DNA of 64,000 nt, from the NCBI RefSeq assembly GCF_023051175.1, contig NZ_JALKII010000003.1, forward strand, positions 124,001-188,000. Direction: 5' to 3'. This document shows, piece by piece, positions 1-8,784 of the stretch. The first letter of the stretch is position 1. Every line of letters begins with the position of its first letter. Origin of the DNA: Alcanivorax quisquiliarum. GTDB taxonomy: Bacteria > Pseudomonadota > Gammaproteobacteria > Pseudomonadales > Alcanivoracaceae. The notes beneath the pieces are model-generated. The model was not told the origin of the DNA and did no database searches. It saw nothing but the letters and a program-made list of their open reading frames with translations. The position numbers were made by a program, and so were the translations under genes.

Positions 1-851
1 TCCTCTATGGGGAAATGACCCGCATTGTCCAGCGGCACATGCCGCGTCTCGCCGCGAATCCGCCGCAGGAAGCGCAGGCTGAGTTCCGGCGCCGTCCAGC
101 GATCCGCCGCCGGGTGCACCAGCATCACTGGCGCCGCATCGAACTGCTCCGGCTCCACCGGCGGCACCGAGCCGAGAAAAGTCCGCAGAAAGCCCAGTGC
201 GATACGGCCGCCACCGCCACGCGGATCGGTGCGGCACAACCGGGCCAGCGTGCGCTCGTTGGCAATCTTGTTCATCGGCGTCAGCCAGCGAATCGGCAAG
301 CGCCAGGAATCGATCAGCGGCGCTGCCCTGTTCATCAACCCGAGGCTCCAGCGCCCCACCAGCGGTGACAGCGCCGACCACACCTGCTCGTCTCTCGGAT
401 CGAGCAAGCAGGTCGCCAACAGACAAGCCACCCCGCCAACCCGTGCCGTGGCTGCGTAGGCCAGCATCCCTCCCATGCTGGCACCCACCAGCACCAGCGG
501 GCGCGGATCGCGCGCTTGCTCGGCGCGCAGCAAATCACTGACGCAATCGACCCAATCGGAGTAACGCACCGCCGACGGCCTGGGCACGCGGGTACGGCCA
601 TAGCCCGGCATATCCGGCGCCAGCACCTCAAAACCGATATCCGCCGCCAGCGCCGCCGCCGGCCAGAGCGCGCCAGCGTGCCCGCCCGCACCATGCAGGA
701 TCATCAAGCGTGCCGGCGCCTCGGGGTTGCGTACGCGAGCAATGTGCAACGCCATGTCACGCCAGGGCCACCAATCGCTCTCCGGCTCGGCCGTGGCGCG
801 CTCACGCCAGGCGGGGGGCAGGCAGGCAAGGTAATCCTTGTGGGAAGGCAT
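1..851 (-). CDS. alpha/beta hydrolase (partial, runs off the window start)
   Basis: Reading from 851 down to base 1 without a stop gives about 283 residues of an alpha/beta-hydrolase fold protein. Visible parts are the oxyanion-loop region LHGAGGHAGALWP (about residue 52), the nucleophile elbow GASMGG (Ser near residue 125) and the late-strand segment MLVHPAADRW with its acidic residue. A segment NAGHFPIE near the window edge probably carries the catalytic His. The C-terminus is outside the window. No signal peptide, so cytoplasmic. The substrate cannot be told. It is transcribed divergently from the TetR gene at 935, which is the likely local regulator (inference). Confidence 0.85.
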   Translation of the reverse strand, partial: MPSHKDYLACLPPAWRERATAEPESDWWPWRDMALHIARVRNPEAPARLMILHGAGGHAGALWPAAALAADIGFEVLAPDMPGYGRTRVPRPSAVRYSDWVDCVSDLLRAEQARDPRPLVLVGASMGGMLAYAATARVGGVACLLATCLLDPRDEQVWSALSPLVGRWSLGLMNRAAPLIDSWRLPIRWLTPMNKIANERTLARLCRTDPRGGGGRIALGFLRTFLGSVPPVEPEQFDAAPVMLVHPAADRWTAPELSLRFLRRIRGETRHVPLDNAGHFPIE

Positions 852-884
852 CAGTGCAACTCCGGTTGTCAGCGAATAGATTGC

Positions 885-895
885 GAGTAATACTC
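885..895. promoter_or_regulatory. candidate TetR operator (palindrome)
   Basis: The 11-bp palindrome GAGTAATACTC lies in the 83-bp gap between the divergent hydrolase (start 851) and TetR gene (start 935). Location and symmetry fit an autoregulatory TetR operator. No binding data; inference only. Confidence 0.35.
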
Positions 896-934
896 AGGTT
901 TTGTGCCCCCACCCACAACTCGCATTCATCTGTC

Positions 935-1540
935 ATGTCGACACCGCGCAAACGCCCCCGCCAGCAACGCTCACAGGCCACCTGGGCCGCCATCCTCGAC
1001 GCCGCTACTCAGCTTTTCCAACGCCTGGGTTATGCCGGCACCACCACCAATCGCGTCGCCGAGCTGGCCGGCGTTTCGATCGGTTCGCTGTACCAATATT
1101 TCCCCGACAAGGACGCGCTGCTGCTGGCACTGGCCGAACGGCACATTTTTGATGCCGCCACGCAGATCAGTGCTGTTTTTGCCAGCCTGGAACGCGAGCA
1201 ACCCGGCCTGGACGAAACACTGTCGCAGCTGATCGATGCAGCCGTGGCCCTGCATGAAAACGACCCGGCAACCCATCAGCTGCTATTTGATCAGGCGCCA
1301 CGAAGCCCAGAGACGCAACAATATCTGCGGCGCCTTGAACTGCTACTGGCCAGCGCCGTGGCCCCGCATCTGCAACGGCTCGGCTGCGGCGGTGACACGC
1401 CGATGGTACGCGCCCTGCTGCTGGTGCAAGGGCTGGATGCGCAGATTCACGGCGCATTGCTTGCACCGCCGGCCGGCGTTGAGCGCCAGCAAGTGATCGA
1501 TGAGCTGAAGCGGATGTGGCGTGCTTCGCTGGCTATCTAG
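935..1540 (+). CDS. TetR/AcrR family transcriptional regulator
   Basis: 201 residues. The N-terminal TetR DNA-binding domain is clear: AILDAATQLFQRLGYAGTTTNRVAELAGVS followed by the recognition stretch IGSLYQYFPDKDALLLAL (about residues 20-65). The rest is a helical ligand-binding domain of unknown specificity. ATG at 935 was chosen because it directly precedes the basic RKRPRQQR arm; the longer frame upstream overlaps the divergent gene. Divergent to the alpha/beta hydrolase at 851, with a palindrome between them, so probably controls that gene and itself. Confidence 0.9.
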   Translation: MSTPRKRPRQQRSQATWAAILDAATQLFQRLGYAGTTTNRVAELAGVSIGSLYQYFPDKDALLLALAERHIFDAATQISAVFASLEREQPGLDETLSQLIDAAVALHENDPATHQLLFDQAPRSPETQQYLRRLELLLASAVAPHLQRLGCGGDTPMVRALLLVQGLDAQIHGALLAPPAGVERQQVIDELKRMWRASLAI

Positions 1541-1613
1541 CTCTACTTGTGCGGTTACATTTGTCGGCTGTTAGCTGCGCCTGTCACTTGGCGCGCTGTT
1601 ATTGGCCCCGCTG

Positions 1614-1820
1614 TCATTTGGCACGTTCCCGGCGGCACCAGCCACAATCGAATGCCTGCCCCAGCCGCTCGGCGCGGCCGGTCGCCGTCACCACCCAGGG
1701 GCGCTGCATGAACGGTGGCCGGTGGCGCACATGTTGCGTGTGGCCACAGCTGAGCGACACCACCCAATCACCTTCGTCATCCTGATGAAAGCCGGTAATC
1801 ACCGGCAACTGACGCTGCAT
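1614..1820 (-). CDS. DUF3565 domain protein
   Basis: 68 residues, a small soluble protein. It matches the DUF3565 pattern as known from many proteobacteria: VITGFHQDDEGDWVVSLSCGHTQHVRH in the N-terminal half, then PPFMQRPWVVT and a C-terminal Cys pair in FDCGWC. The Cys/His spacing (CGH...HVRH...CGWC) suggests metal binding, but no biochemical role is known to me. Genome context is uninformative: it sits alone after a TetR gene, in antisense orientation to it. Full length for the family. Confidence 0.8.
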   Translation of the reverse strand: MQRQLPVITGFHQDDEGDWVVSLSCGHTQHVRHRPPFMQRPWVVTATGRAERLGQAFDCGWCRRERAK

Positions 1821-2255
1821 GGCATTTCTTCCCCTCGGCGCAACCTCTCACAGGCAGCTCGATCCGGATGCCGAGCACCTCGGCACCGTGAGTGAAACGC
1901 TATTGTCGGCGCGTTTTGCAAGCCGGGCCAGAGCAAGTGATAACAGTGGTTGCCGGCACCAACGTCCGGCGCATGATCGAGCCGCCGACAGCCGTGGGCA
2001 CACATCGGGAGCAATTGGCGCTCAATCGCGTCGGTGAAGCAGCATGGCGATGTGGCGTCACAAGCCGAGCAGCCAAGAAGCCCATGAGAGGGAGGTGCCC
2101 AAATAGAGAATTGGGGAATTGGGAAGCAGGGAAACTGACAAGCTGGCGAAACGGGCCACAGTAGCTGCCAGGCGCTCAGGACGCCAGGCAGCTACTGCCC
2201 CGTGACCGGGCCGCCCCGCGTGTGGTTCCTCCCACGCGGGGCGGCCCGGCCGATA
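1821..2255. other. intergenic region, no supported gene
   Basis: About 435 bases with no convincing coding frame. It includes a purine-rich stretch around 2105-2160, an imperfect hairpin at 2161-2195 (GTAGCTGCC / GGCAGCTAC arms) and a perfect 17-bp hairpin at 2206-2249, annotated separately. Confidence 0.6.
2206..2249. terminator. strong GC hairpin, likely terminator of the aldolase gene
   Basis: A perfect 17-bp inverted repeat starting CCGGGCCGCCCCGCGTG (2206-2222) pairs with 2233-2249 across a 10-nt loop. It lies 7 nt downstream of the aldolase stop codon on the minus strand. There is no clear T-run, so it may be a stability hairpin rather than a classical intrinsic terminator. Confidence 0.55.
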
Positions 2256-2918
2256 TCAACGTTCGGGATCGCCGAACGTCAGATAATCCCACATGCGCTC
2301 GAAGATCAGCCCGGCGCGGGTGGCGCGGCGTGTCGCCTCGTCGTGGCTGAGGGGCTTGGCCGGCACGCCACTGGCAAGGCAGTCCAGCTCGACGCGGGCC
2401 GCATCCTCCAGATACCAGGCCAGCACCACAGCAGATTGCACCGAATCGGACGCTGTCACCACACCATTGCCGCGCATCACCAGCGCCGCGCCATCGCCGA
2501 ACATCTCTGCCAGCTGTTCGGCAGAAGTGTCGTCGCGAATCAGCTGTGGATCATCCCACAGCGGCGCGCCCGGCGAAAAATAACTGCCCATACCATGCAA
2601 TACACGCGGCGTGCGCCCCAACGCAGAAAGCGACATGGCACGCGGCGGCATACTGCGCACTATCCCGCCTACATCCGGGCGGCGGCGGTAGATTTCGCGG
2701 TGGATGCGCACTTCACCAAGCACGCCATCAGGCAGCGGGCCGTTGATCGGCACCAGAGTGCCCGCCTCGCCCGGCGCGATGGTGATCATCGGCTTGGCCG
2801 TGCAAACCAGAAAGTGCTCGGCATCCACTCGCTGGCTGCAATGGCCGTAGGCATGAACCAGGCCGTGCCGGCCCAGGGCCCGGGCGGCAAGGCGGACGGT
2901 ACGGTCTATTTCGCTGGT
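2256..2918 (-). CDS. class II aldolase/adducin family protein
   Basis: 220 residues from the TTG at 2918, which is preceded at good distance by AGGAG. An in-frame ATG at 2963 would add 15 residues but lacks a good ribosome site. Family marks are HGLVHAYGHCSQRV near the N-terminus, an internal PINGPLPDGVLGEVRIHREIYRRRPDVGGIVRS with the metal-site region, and GDGAALVMRGNGVV. Members act as metal-dependent aldolases or as decarboxylases of aromatic ring-cleavage products (HCOMODA decarboxylase type). The substrate here is not determined. A PcaQ/GbpR-like LysR gene lies 160 nt upstream on the same strand, hinting at an aromatic or sugar-acid role (inference). Confidence 0.8.
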   Translation of the reverse strand, partial: TSEIDRTVRLAARALGRHGLVHAYGHCSQRVDAEHFLVCTAKPMITIAPGEAGTLVPINGPLPDGVLGEVRIHREIYRRRPDVGGIVRSMPPRAMSLSALGRTPRVLHGMGSYFSPGAPLWDDPQLIRDDTSAEQLAEMFGDGAALVMRGNGVVTASDSVQSAVVLAWYLEDAARVELDCLASGVPAKPLSHDEATRRATRAGLIFERMWDYLTFGDPER

Positions 2919-3079
2919 CAACGTCGCTCTCCTTTTCTGGTCAAGGCCTTGGCAGGCGACCATAGGGTTGCAGCAGCTCGGCCCGTGCCGGTGCTGCTTT
3001 CAAACTACTCTAGAGCGATGCAGCCATTCCTGGTAATGAATATATATAGCGCAACCATAACTCTTGGTTATTTCCCGAC

Positions 3080-4024
3080 TCACCCCCGCCCGGCCTGCGC
3101 CTCGCTGCTGCCGGCCTGCCGCAAGGCGGCCAGCATCGCCTCTGCTGGTTGTGACAACGGGCTGTCGCGCCGTAGCGCCACGCCCACGGGGCCAAACGCC
3201 AGTGGCTCCGCCAGCGTCAGCTCGGCCAGCAGCCCGGCGCGCAGATCCGGCTCGACCACCCGTGCCGGGAAGGCGGCGATGTATTCAGTCTCCAGCAGCA
3301 GGCGGCGGTTACCAACCACCGACAGGGATTCACACGGCGACTGTGGTAACGGCAGGTTCTGGTCGTGAAACGCGGCCTCCAGCATCTGCCGCAAGGTGGT
3401 CTGCGGTGGCGGCATGATCCACGGCCAATCACCAAGCTGCTCAAGGGTCGGGCAGCGCAGCGCCAGCGCCGGGTGGGCCGGGCGCACCGCAAAACAGACG
3501 CGCTCCTGATAAAAGGATTCCAGCAGCAAGCCCTCGCGATATTGATAGGCGGGCAAGCGCCCGGCGATCATATCCAGCTCGCCCCGGCGCAGCGCCGGCA
3601 CCAGCCGTGCATAAGTGCCTTCCACCAGCATCACCCGGATACCGGGCACGGTGCGCTGAAGCTGCGCCACCGCCTGCGGCACCAGGCTGGCGCTGGCCGC
3701 AATCAAGGTGCCAAGCCGCACTTCGCCGGCCAGCCCCGCACGGGCATTGTGTATCTCCCGCTCCACTTGCGTCAGCTGCGCAAACACCCCCGCAGCATGT
3801 TCCGCCAGCAGCTCGCCATAGCGGGTCGGGTGGGTGCCACGGCTGGTGCGCACAAACAGTTGCACGCCCAGGTCCGCTTCCACTTCGTGCAATATCTTGG
3901 TTACCGCGGGCTGGCTCAGGCCCAGTTCTTCTGCCGCCTTGACCAGGCTCTGGTTGCGTGCCACCGCCAGCACGGCACGCAATTGCTGCAATCTGACTCT
4001 GCGCGTCCAGCCTGTTTCCACCAT
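3080..4024 (-). CDS. LysR family regulator, GbpR/PcaQ-like
   Basis: 314 residues from the ATG at 4024; an in-frame TTG at 4063 is less likely. The N-terminal winged helix-turn-helix reads LRAVLAVARNQSLVKAAEELGLSQPAVTKILHEVE (about residues 12-46), followed by LGVQLFVRTSRGTHPTRYG. The first wing resembles the GbpR/PcaQ branch of LysR proteins, which respond to aromatic or sugar-acid metabolites. A C-terminal periplasmic-binding-like effector domain follows. Same strand and upstream of the class II aldolase; divergent to yceI. Target genes are not shown by the sequence. Confidence 0.88.
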   Translation of the reverse strand: MVETGWTRRVRLQQLRAVLAVARNQSLVKAAEELGLSQPAVTKILHEVEADLGVQLFVRTSRGTHPTRYGELLAEHAAGVFAQLTQVEREIHNARAGLAGEVRLGTLIAASASLVPQAVAQLQRTVPGIRVMLVEGTYARLVPALRRGELDMIAGRLPAYQYREGLLLESFYQERVCFAVRPAHPALALRCPTLEQLGDWPWIMPPPQTTLRQMLEAAFHDQNLPLPQSPCESLSVVGNRRLLLETEYIAAFPARVVEPDLRAGLLAELTLAEPLAFGPVGVALRRDSPLSQPAEAMLAALRQAGSSEAQAGRG

Positions 4025-4244
4025 CGCTGTGCTGCTCCTGCGGTTGATCGTAATCGGATGCAAGTGTGAGGCCGATCGCGAGCCGGCGCCCAGCCATCAT
4101 ACCACCCGCTCCGCCCTGCCCAGGGCCGCTGCTTCACCACCGATCTAAAAATCAGAACAAAGCGTTCAACCCCGGGCGGTGGTGGCTGGCGCCCGGTCTG
4201 TTTAAGCTGACTGGCAACTCAAACGATTATCCAAGGAGGATTTC

Positions 4245-4865
4245 ATGCGTCTCATCCTGCCCGCACTTGCCCTGACCCTGCTCGCCGCTCCCGTGGCGCA
4301 GGCGGCAGATACCATCACCGAATATACGCTCGACCCTGCCCACACGCAGGTGCGTTTCAGCTGGGACCACTTCGGTTTTTCCACCATGGGGGCGAACTTC
4401 GACAGTGTGACCGGGACTATTTATGTCAACGAGCAACACCCGGAAAAATCCCGTGTCGACGTCAGCATCCCGGTCGCCAGCATCCACACCCATGTGCCGT
4501 TGCTGGATGAGCATCTGCTGACTCAGCCGGATTTCTTCAAGGCAGAGGAGCACCCGACCATTACCTTCCGCAGCACCGGCATCCGCAATGTGGATCGTGA
4601 TGATGAAGAGTTCGATCTGGTCGGTGTGCTGACGGTGAATGGCATCAGCAAGGAAGTCGTGCTGGAAACCTCCGTAAACAAAGTGGGCCAGCACCCGATG
4701 TGGGATAACGCACGGGCGGTCGGCCTGGAAGCAGAAACCACGCTGAAGCGTTCCGATTTCGGCATGGGTGCATTCGCACCGGCTGTCAGTGACGAGCTGG
4801 AGGTACGCATCGAGCTGGAAGCGATCGAAGCCAGTGCCTTCGCCAAAGCCCAGCAGGCGCAATAA
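4245..4865 (+). CDS. YceI family periplasmic protein
   Basis: 206 residues with a signal peptide (MRLILPALALTLLAAPVAQA, cleavage after AQA). The mature part follows the YceI lipocalin-like pattern: YTLDPAHTQVRFSWDHFGFS, then VDVSIPVASIHT, LLTQPDFFKAEEHPTITF, and the C-terminal LKRSDFGMG. YceI proteins bind polyisoprenoid lipids in a barrel and are linked to stress at alkaline pH; the role here is inferred from family only. The start is fixed by AAGGAGGA at 4233-4240. A 16-bp terminator follows at 4899. Confidence 0.9.
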   Translation: MRLILPALALTLLAAPVAQAADTITEYTLDPAHTQVRFSWDHFGFSTMGANFDSVTGTIYVNEQHPEKSRVDVSIPVASIHTHVPLLDEHLLTQPDFFKAEEHPTITFRSTGIRNVDRDDEEFDLVGVLTVNGISKEVVLETSVNKVGQHPMWDNARAVGLEAETTLKRSDFGMGAFAPAVSDELEVRIELEAIEASAFAKAQQAQ

Positions 4866-4898
4866 GCTCGATAAGCACGCGACTCACCCTGAACGCTC

Positions 4899-4934
4899 AA
4901 AGCAGAAAGCGCCGAACCCGGCGCTTTCTGCTTT
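4899..4934. terminator. bidirectional intrinsic terminator
   Basis: A perfect 16-bp stem, AAAGCAGAAAGCGCCG (4899-4914) with its complement at 4919-4934, around a 4-nt loop. The arms end in A and T runs. It sits between the convergent yceI (ends 4865) and the PepSY-like gene (ends 4953) and can serve both. Confidence 0.85.
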
Positions 4935-4952
4935 CTCCAGACGAACAAAATA

Positions 4953-5420
4953 TCAGTCGTCGCGATCGACTTTCACTACTTCGGAACTGCCCTGACGGAC
5001 ATGCACTTCGATGTCCTTGCCTTCCGCCGTCTTGCCGTCGATCTCGATGATTTCCTTGCGGTTGACGTCAATATCTTCGATCCGCACCAGCCCTTCACCC
5101 GCCGCGGCCTGCACGGCGGCGCGAATGTCGCTGTCGTTCATGCTGTGTTTGCGCTCACGATCCCGTTTGGACTTTTCTTCCACAATGGCGCCCTGGCTGG
5201 AGAACTTTACCTCAGCACGGGAATCCCCCTGCAACCAGCCCTCCACTTCCGCCTGACCATCGTCATCAATATCGATGTCCTTGAAATAAGTGAAACCGTA
5301 CTCGGCGCTACGGTCCAGCAGGCCGTGCAGTTGCTCCACAGAGTAATCGGCGTGCACTGGCTGCAAAGTGATCATGCCGAGGGTGAGCGCGCCCGCCAGG
5401 GGCAATAAGGTACGTTTCAT
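4953..5420 (-). CDS. secreted PepSY-like domain protein
   Basis: 155 residues with a signal peptide (MKRTLLPLAGALTLGMITLQPVHA). The mature part has two similar alpha/beta stretches. The second (SDIRAAVQAAAGEGLVRIEDIDVNRKEIIEIDGKTAEGKDIEVHV) looks like a PepSY-type fold. The first (YGFTYFKDIDIDDDGQAEVEGWL) has an acidic DIDIDDDG loop that could hold calcium. Such small periplasmic proteins often inhibit or modulate peptidases, but no target is visible. AGGAGGTTTTC precedes the ATG. Monocistronic, with the 4899-4934 terminator just after it. Confidence 0.7.
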   Translation of the reverse strand: MKRTLLPLAGALTLGMITLQPVHADYSVEQLHGLLDRSAEYGFTYFKDIDIDDDGQAEVEGWLQGDSRAEVKFSSQGAIVEEKSKRDRERKHSMNDSDIRAAVQAAAGEGLVRIEDIDVNRKEIIEIDGKTAEGKDIEVHVRQGSSEVVKVDRDD

Positions 5421-5740
5421 GAAAACCTCCTGTTCGTTTCACAGGCCCACACCGGGACTGCCGGCCTGACCCTGACCGGCAACAGCGGCCACCCGGCCGC
5501 TCCTGCTTGCACTGATGTTGGACCGTCGCGAGCACGAGTGTCCCCCGGCTGCGACGCCTTTTGACAATGTTTTTCAGCGTTGGGAGGGGAAGCTCAAGCG
5601 AACTGGCAGGGTACCGGGGCAACACCCTGCGCAGAACAAAGGCGGGGCGCTCATCTGCTCAGACTTTATGCAGACTCTATTCAGACTCTGCTCAAATTCT
5701 ACTGAAACCAGGCAGTGAGCGCCGTGCAAAAACGGAGGGA
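5421..5740. other. intergenic region upstream of the PepSY-like gene and downstream of trpC
   Basis: About 320 bases. It must hold the promoter of the minus-strand gene ending at 4953 and the end of the trpGDC transcript. No clear intrinsic terminator after trpC and no convincing small gene were seen. Confidence 0.5.
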
Positions 5741-6553
5741 TCAGCGAAACAGACGAGCCAGCTCTTCACCCGGCTCATCGGCGCGCATGAACGCCTCGCC
5801 GATAAGAAAGCTGTGCACACCGTGCTCACGCATGCGCATGACATCCGCCGGTGCAAGAATGCCGCTTTCGGTAATCAGCAAACGATCGGCCGGAATGCGA
5901 TCACGTAACGCCAGTGTGACATCCAGCGACACATCAAAGCTGTGCAAGTCGCGATTGTTGATGCCGATCAGCGGCGCCGGCAGGCGCAACGCCCGCTCAA
6001 GCTCTTGCTCGGTATGCACCTCGATCAGCGCGTCCAGCCCGGCCTCGACGGCGGCCTGATACAGCGTCGCCAACAGGTCGTCCGACAGCGCGGCAACGAT
6101 CAGCAGCACGCAATCGGCGCCGATGGCCCGGGCCTCCCACACCTGATAAGGGTCGAGCGTGAAATCCTTGCGCAGCACCGGCAAGGTGCAGGCCGCACGA
6201 GCCGCCTGAAGGTAATCATCCTGGCCCTGGAAAAAATCCCGGTCTGTCAGCACGGACAAACACGCCGCACCACCGCGCTCGTAACTCGCCGCAATCGCCG
6301 CCGGCTCAAAATCCTCGCGGATCACCCCTTTGGAGGGGGACGCTTTCTTGATCTCGGCAATCACTGCCGGCTGCCCTTGCGCCAGCTTGCCTTGCAACGC
6401 CTGCTCAAAACCGCGTGCTGGCGATTGCTGATTCATCGCCAGCGCTTCATCACGCACTTGCGCCAACGGGCGCTGCTGCTTCAGCGCCTCGACCTCTTCC
6501 TGTTTGCGCCGCAGGATACGATCAAGCACTGTATCAGTCCGTAGAACACTCAT
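5741..6553 (-). CDS. trpC: indole-3-glycerol-phosphate synthase
   Basis: 270 residues, a TIM barrel of monofunctional TrpC length. It closes the carboxyphenylamino-deoxyribulose phosphate ring to indole-3-glycerol phosphate in tryptophan synthesis. Motifs seen: [13 protein letters not shown] (N-terminal catalytic lysine and phosphate region, about residue 67), [13 protein letters not shown] (catalytic Lys), [19 protein letters not shown] and LITESGI. ATG at 6553 overlaps the trpD stop by one base (TGATG) and follows GAGGAG. Last gene of trpG-trpD-trpC; no TrpF fusion. Confidence 0.97.
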   Translation of the reverse strand: MSVLRTDTVLDRILRRKQEEVEALKQQRPLAQVRDEALAMNQQSPARGFEQALQGKLAQGQPAVIAEIKKASPSKGVIREDFEPAAIAASYERGGAACLSVLTDRDFFQGQDDYLQAARAACTLPVLRKDFTLDPYQVWEARAIGADCVLLIVAALSDDLLATLYQAAVEAGLDALIEVHTEQELERALRLPAPLIGINNRDLHSFDVSLDVTLALRDRIPADRLLITESGILAPADVMRMREHGVHSFLIGEAFMRADEPGEELARLFR

Positions 6554-7593
6554 CACCCGCTCCTCAGCAGATCAGTGAACCGCGCCACTTCATTCATGCG
6601 CTCGCCCGCCTCACCGTTGTGAATCATATCTTCGGCCATACGCACACCATCTTTCAGCGTCGCGGTGACGCCGGACACATAAATCGCGGCACCCGCATTG
6701 AGAGCAATCATGTCCGCTGCCTTTTCGCCTGCGGCAGTCGCGCGTTTGCCGAAGGCATCGCGAATCAGCGCCAGAGACTGCCGTGAATCGGTAACATCAA
6801 GGCCCACCAGCGACGCAGATTCAAGCCCCACATCTTCTGGCGTCACCATATATTCCGTCAGCTCGCCGTTACGCAGCTCCACCACCTTCGAACGGCCCGC
6901 CAGGCTCAACTCATCCAGACCATCCAGGCCGTGCACCACCATCACATGCTCGGCACCGAGCCGGCCCAGCACTTCCGCCATAGGGCGACACAGCTTCTCG
7001 GCAAATACCCCGACCACCTGACGCGTCACGCCAGCGGGGTTGGTCATCGGCCCGAGGATATTGAACAGCGTGCGCATGCCCAGCTCGCGGCGTGGCCCGA
7101 TGGCGTGCTTCATTGCGCTGTGGTGCGCTGGCGCAAACATGAACCCCACGCCCGCCTCGCGGATACAACGTGCAATTTCTTCCGGCGTCAGATCCAGCCG
7201 CACACCAGCCGCCTCCAGCAGATCCGCCGAGCCGCTTCGGGAGCTGACCGAGCGGCCGCCATGTTTGGCCACATGGCAGCCGGCTGCGGCCGCGACAAAG
7301 GCCGCCCCGGACGACACGTTGAACAGGTTGGCGCCATCGCCGCCTGTGCCGACGATATCCACCAGGTAATTCAGCCCTTTTACATCCACTGGCGTGACCA
7401 GCTCACGCATCACTTCCACTGCGCCAGTAATTTCATCAAGCGATTCGCTCTTCATGCGCAGCGCCACCAGAAAAGCACCGATCTGCGCATCGCTGGCGGC
7501 ACCCGTCATGATCTGCCGCATCACTTCTTTCATCTCCTCGCGGCTGAGATCGATATGCTCGACCACGCGCGCAAGGGCGTCACGAATATCCAT
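6553..7593 (-). CDS. trpD: anthranilate phosphoribosyltransferase
   Basis: 346 residues, full length. It transfers phosphoribosyl from PRPP to anthranilate. The glycine-rich PRPP loop [19 protein letters not shown] (about residue 80) and [19 protein letters not shown] are exact family signatures, as are [31 protein letters not shown] and VHGLDGLDE. It lies 3 nt after trpG and overlaps trpC, so translation is probably coupled through the three genes. Confidence 0.97.
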   Translation of the reverse strand: MDIRDALARVVEHIDLSREEMKEVMRQIMTGAASDAQIGAFLVALRMKSESLDEITGAVEVMRELVTPVDVKGLNYLVDIVGTGGDGANLFNVSSGAAFVAAAAGCHVAKHGGRSVSSRSGSADLLEAAGVRLDLTPEEIARCIREAGVGFMFAPAHHSAMKHAIGPRRELGMRTLFNILGPMTNPAGVTRQVVGVFAEKLCRPMAEVLGRLGAEHVMVVHGLDGLDELSLAGRSKVVELRNGELTEYMVTPEDVGLESASLVGLDVTDSRQSLALIRDAFGKRATAAGEKAADMIALNAGAAIYVSGVTATLKDGVRMAEDMIHNGEAGERMNEVARFTDLLRSG

Positions 7594-7596
7594 GGC

Positions 7597-8178
7597 TCAA
7601 CGCTCCAGAAAATTTTTCAGCAGAGCATGGCCATGCTCCGTGAGAATGGATTCCGGGTGATATTGCACCCCCTCGATATCCAACGTGCGGTGACGGATAC
7701 CCATGATTTCATCCAGCCCCCCGTCCGCACGCTGAGTCCACGCCGTCACCTCCAGACACGCGGGCAAGCTTTGCTGTTCAAGCACCAGCGAATGATAGCG
7801 GGTGGCCGTATAAGGCGATGGCAAGTTGCGGAAGATGCCCGCACCGCCATGATGAATCTGCGATGTCTTGCCGTGCATCACTTCCGCCGCTCGCACCACC
7901 CGGCCACCAAACGCCTGGCCTATGCACTGATGCCCCAGGCAAACACCCAGAATCGGCACGCGGCCGGCAAAGTGCCGGATCGCCGCCAGCGAGATGCCCG
8001 CCTCGTTCGGCGTACACGGCCCCGGCGATACCATCAGCCGTTGCGGCGCCAGCGCTTCGATCTCTTCCAGCGTGATCGCATCATTGCGATACACAGCCAC
8101 CGTCGCACCGAGCTCCTGCAAATATTGCACGATGTTGTAGGTGAAGCTGTCGTAGTTGTCGATCATGAGGATGTGCAC
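7597..8178 (-). CDS. trpG: anthranilate synthase glutamine amidotransferase subunit
   Basis: 193 residues from a GTG at 8178, which has AGAGGG eight bases upstream; an ATG four codons later (8166) is possible. A class I glutamine amidotransferase that supplies ammonia to TrpE. Seen: [17 protein letters not shown], the oxyanion strand [12 protein letters not shown], the nucleophile [15 protein letters not shown] (Cys about residue 83), and the His/Glu pair in [14 protein letters not shown]. First gene of trpGDC. Its partner trpE is 5.5 kb away, past the 4-cresol genes. Confidence 0.96.
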   Translation of the reverse strand: MHILMIDNYDSFTYNIVQYLQELGATVAVYRNDAITLEEIEALAPQRLMVSPGPCTPNEAGISLAAIRHFAGRVPILGVCLGHQCIGQAFGGRVVRAAEVMHGKTSQIHHGGAGIFRNLPSPYTATRYHSLVLEQQSLPACLEVTAWTQRADGGLDEIMGIRHRTLDIEGVQYHPESILTEHGHALLKNFLER

Positions 8179-8784
8179 GAGTCTAACCCTCTGATTCCTA
8201 CAATATACCGGCCTGATAATCCACATCAGCCGTCAACGGGGAGCATAACGGCAGCGAGCAGGCCAGCAACACCAGGCGAGGTTGCGCCCGTCATCACAGC
8301 AAATGAGCAACATTAGCGGGGGCACTGGCGTCGAGCGCCCCCGAGATCCCGGAGCCGCCGTGCCGGAGCCGCCTGCCTGAAGCCTGCTCTGTCGCGGCCA
8401 GGCAGCACGGCACGCTAGCGCCACACCTAACCACAAGCTCCCCAGCCGTTCACACTGGTGAGCCATGGCGTACCGGGATTCAGTCGAATCAGGCAAGCAG
8501 ACAAGCAAACAGGCAGGAGAGAAGCGTGCGAGAACAAGCCTTCCACAGCAAACCCACTTCAGATTCCGGTCATTCTAGTCGCCACCCCACTTGGCGTCCA
8601 CTGCGCCCCGGCGCAACGCCCGCCTGTGGCGAGGAGCAGCCCGCAGGCCTGCTGTGCCGCGTTTGCCTGCAAGCATTGGGGGCCGGCAGCGGTCGCATCC
8701 TGCACCAGCATGGACGCAGGCAGAACCTTATGGCTCACTGGACGTCAGACAACAATACCTGTACCGCAGACTGGAGTGATTGAC
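8179..8784. other. divergent intergenic region, trpG / aryl-alcohol dehydrogenase
   Basis: About 600 bases separating the divergent trpG and dehydrogenase starts; both promoters must lie here. Several open frames cross it, but none has recognisable protein character. No operator or attenuator was recognised. Confidence 0.5.

Noticed and set aside
2202-3368. Long plus-strand reading frame opposite the aldolase and LysR genes
   Set aside because: Antisense frame of high-GC coding DNA; its product is Arg/His-rich with no domain, while the minus strand encodes recognisable proteins.
6931-8316. 461-codon plus-strand frame opposite trpD and trpG
   Set aside because: Lies on top of two unmistakable tryptophan genes and has shadow-type composition.
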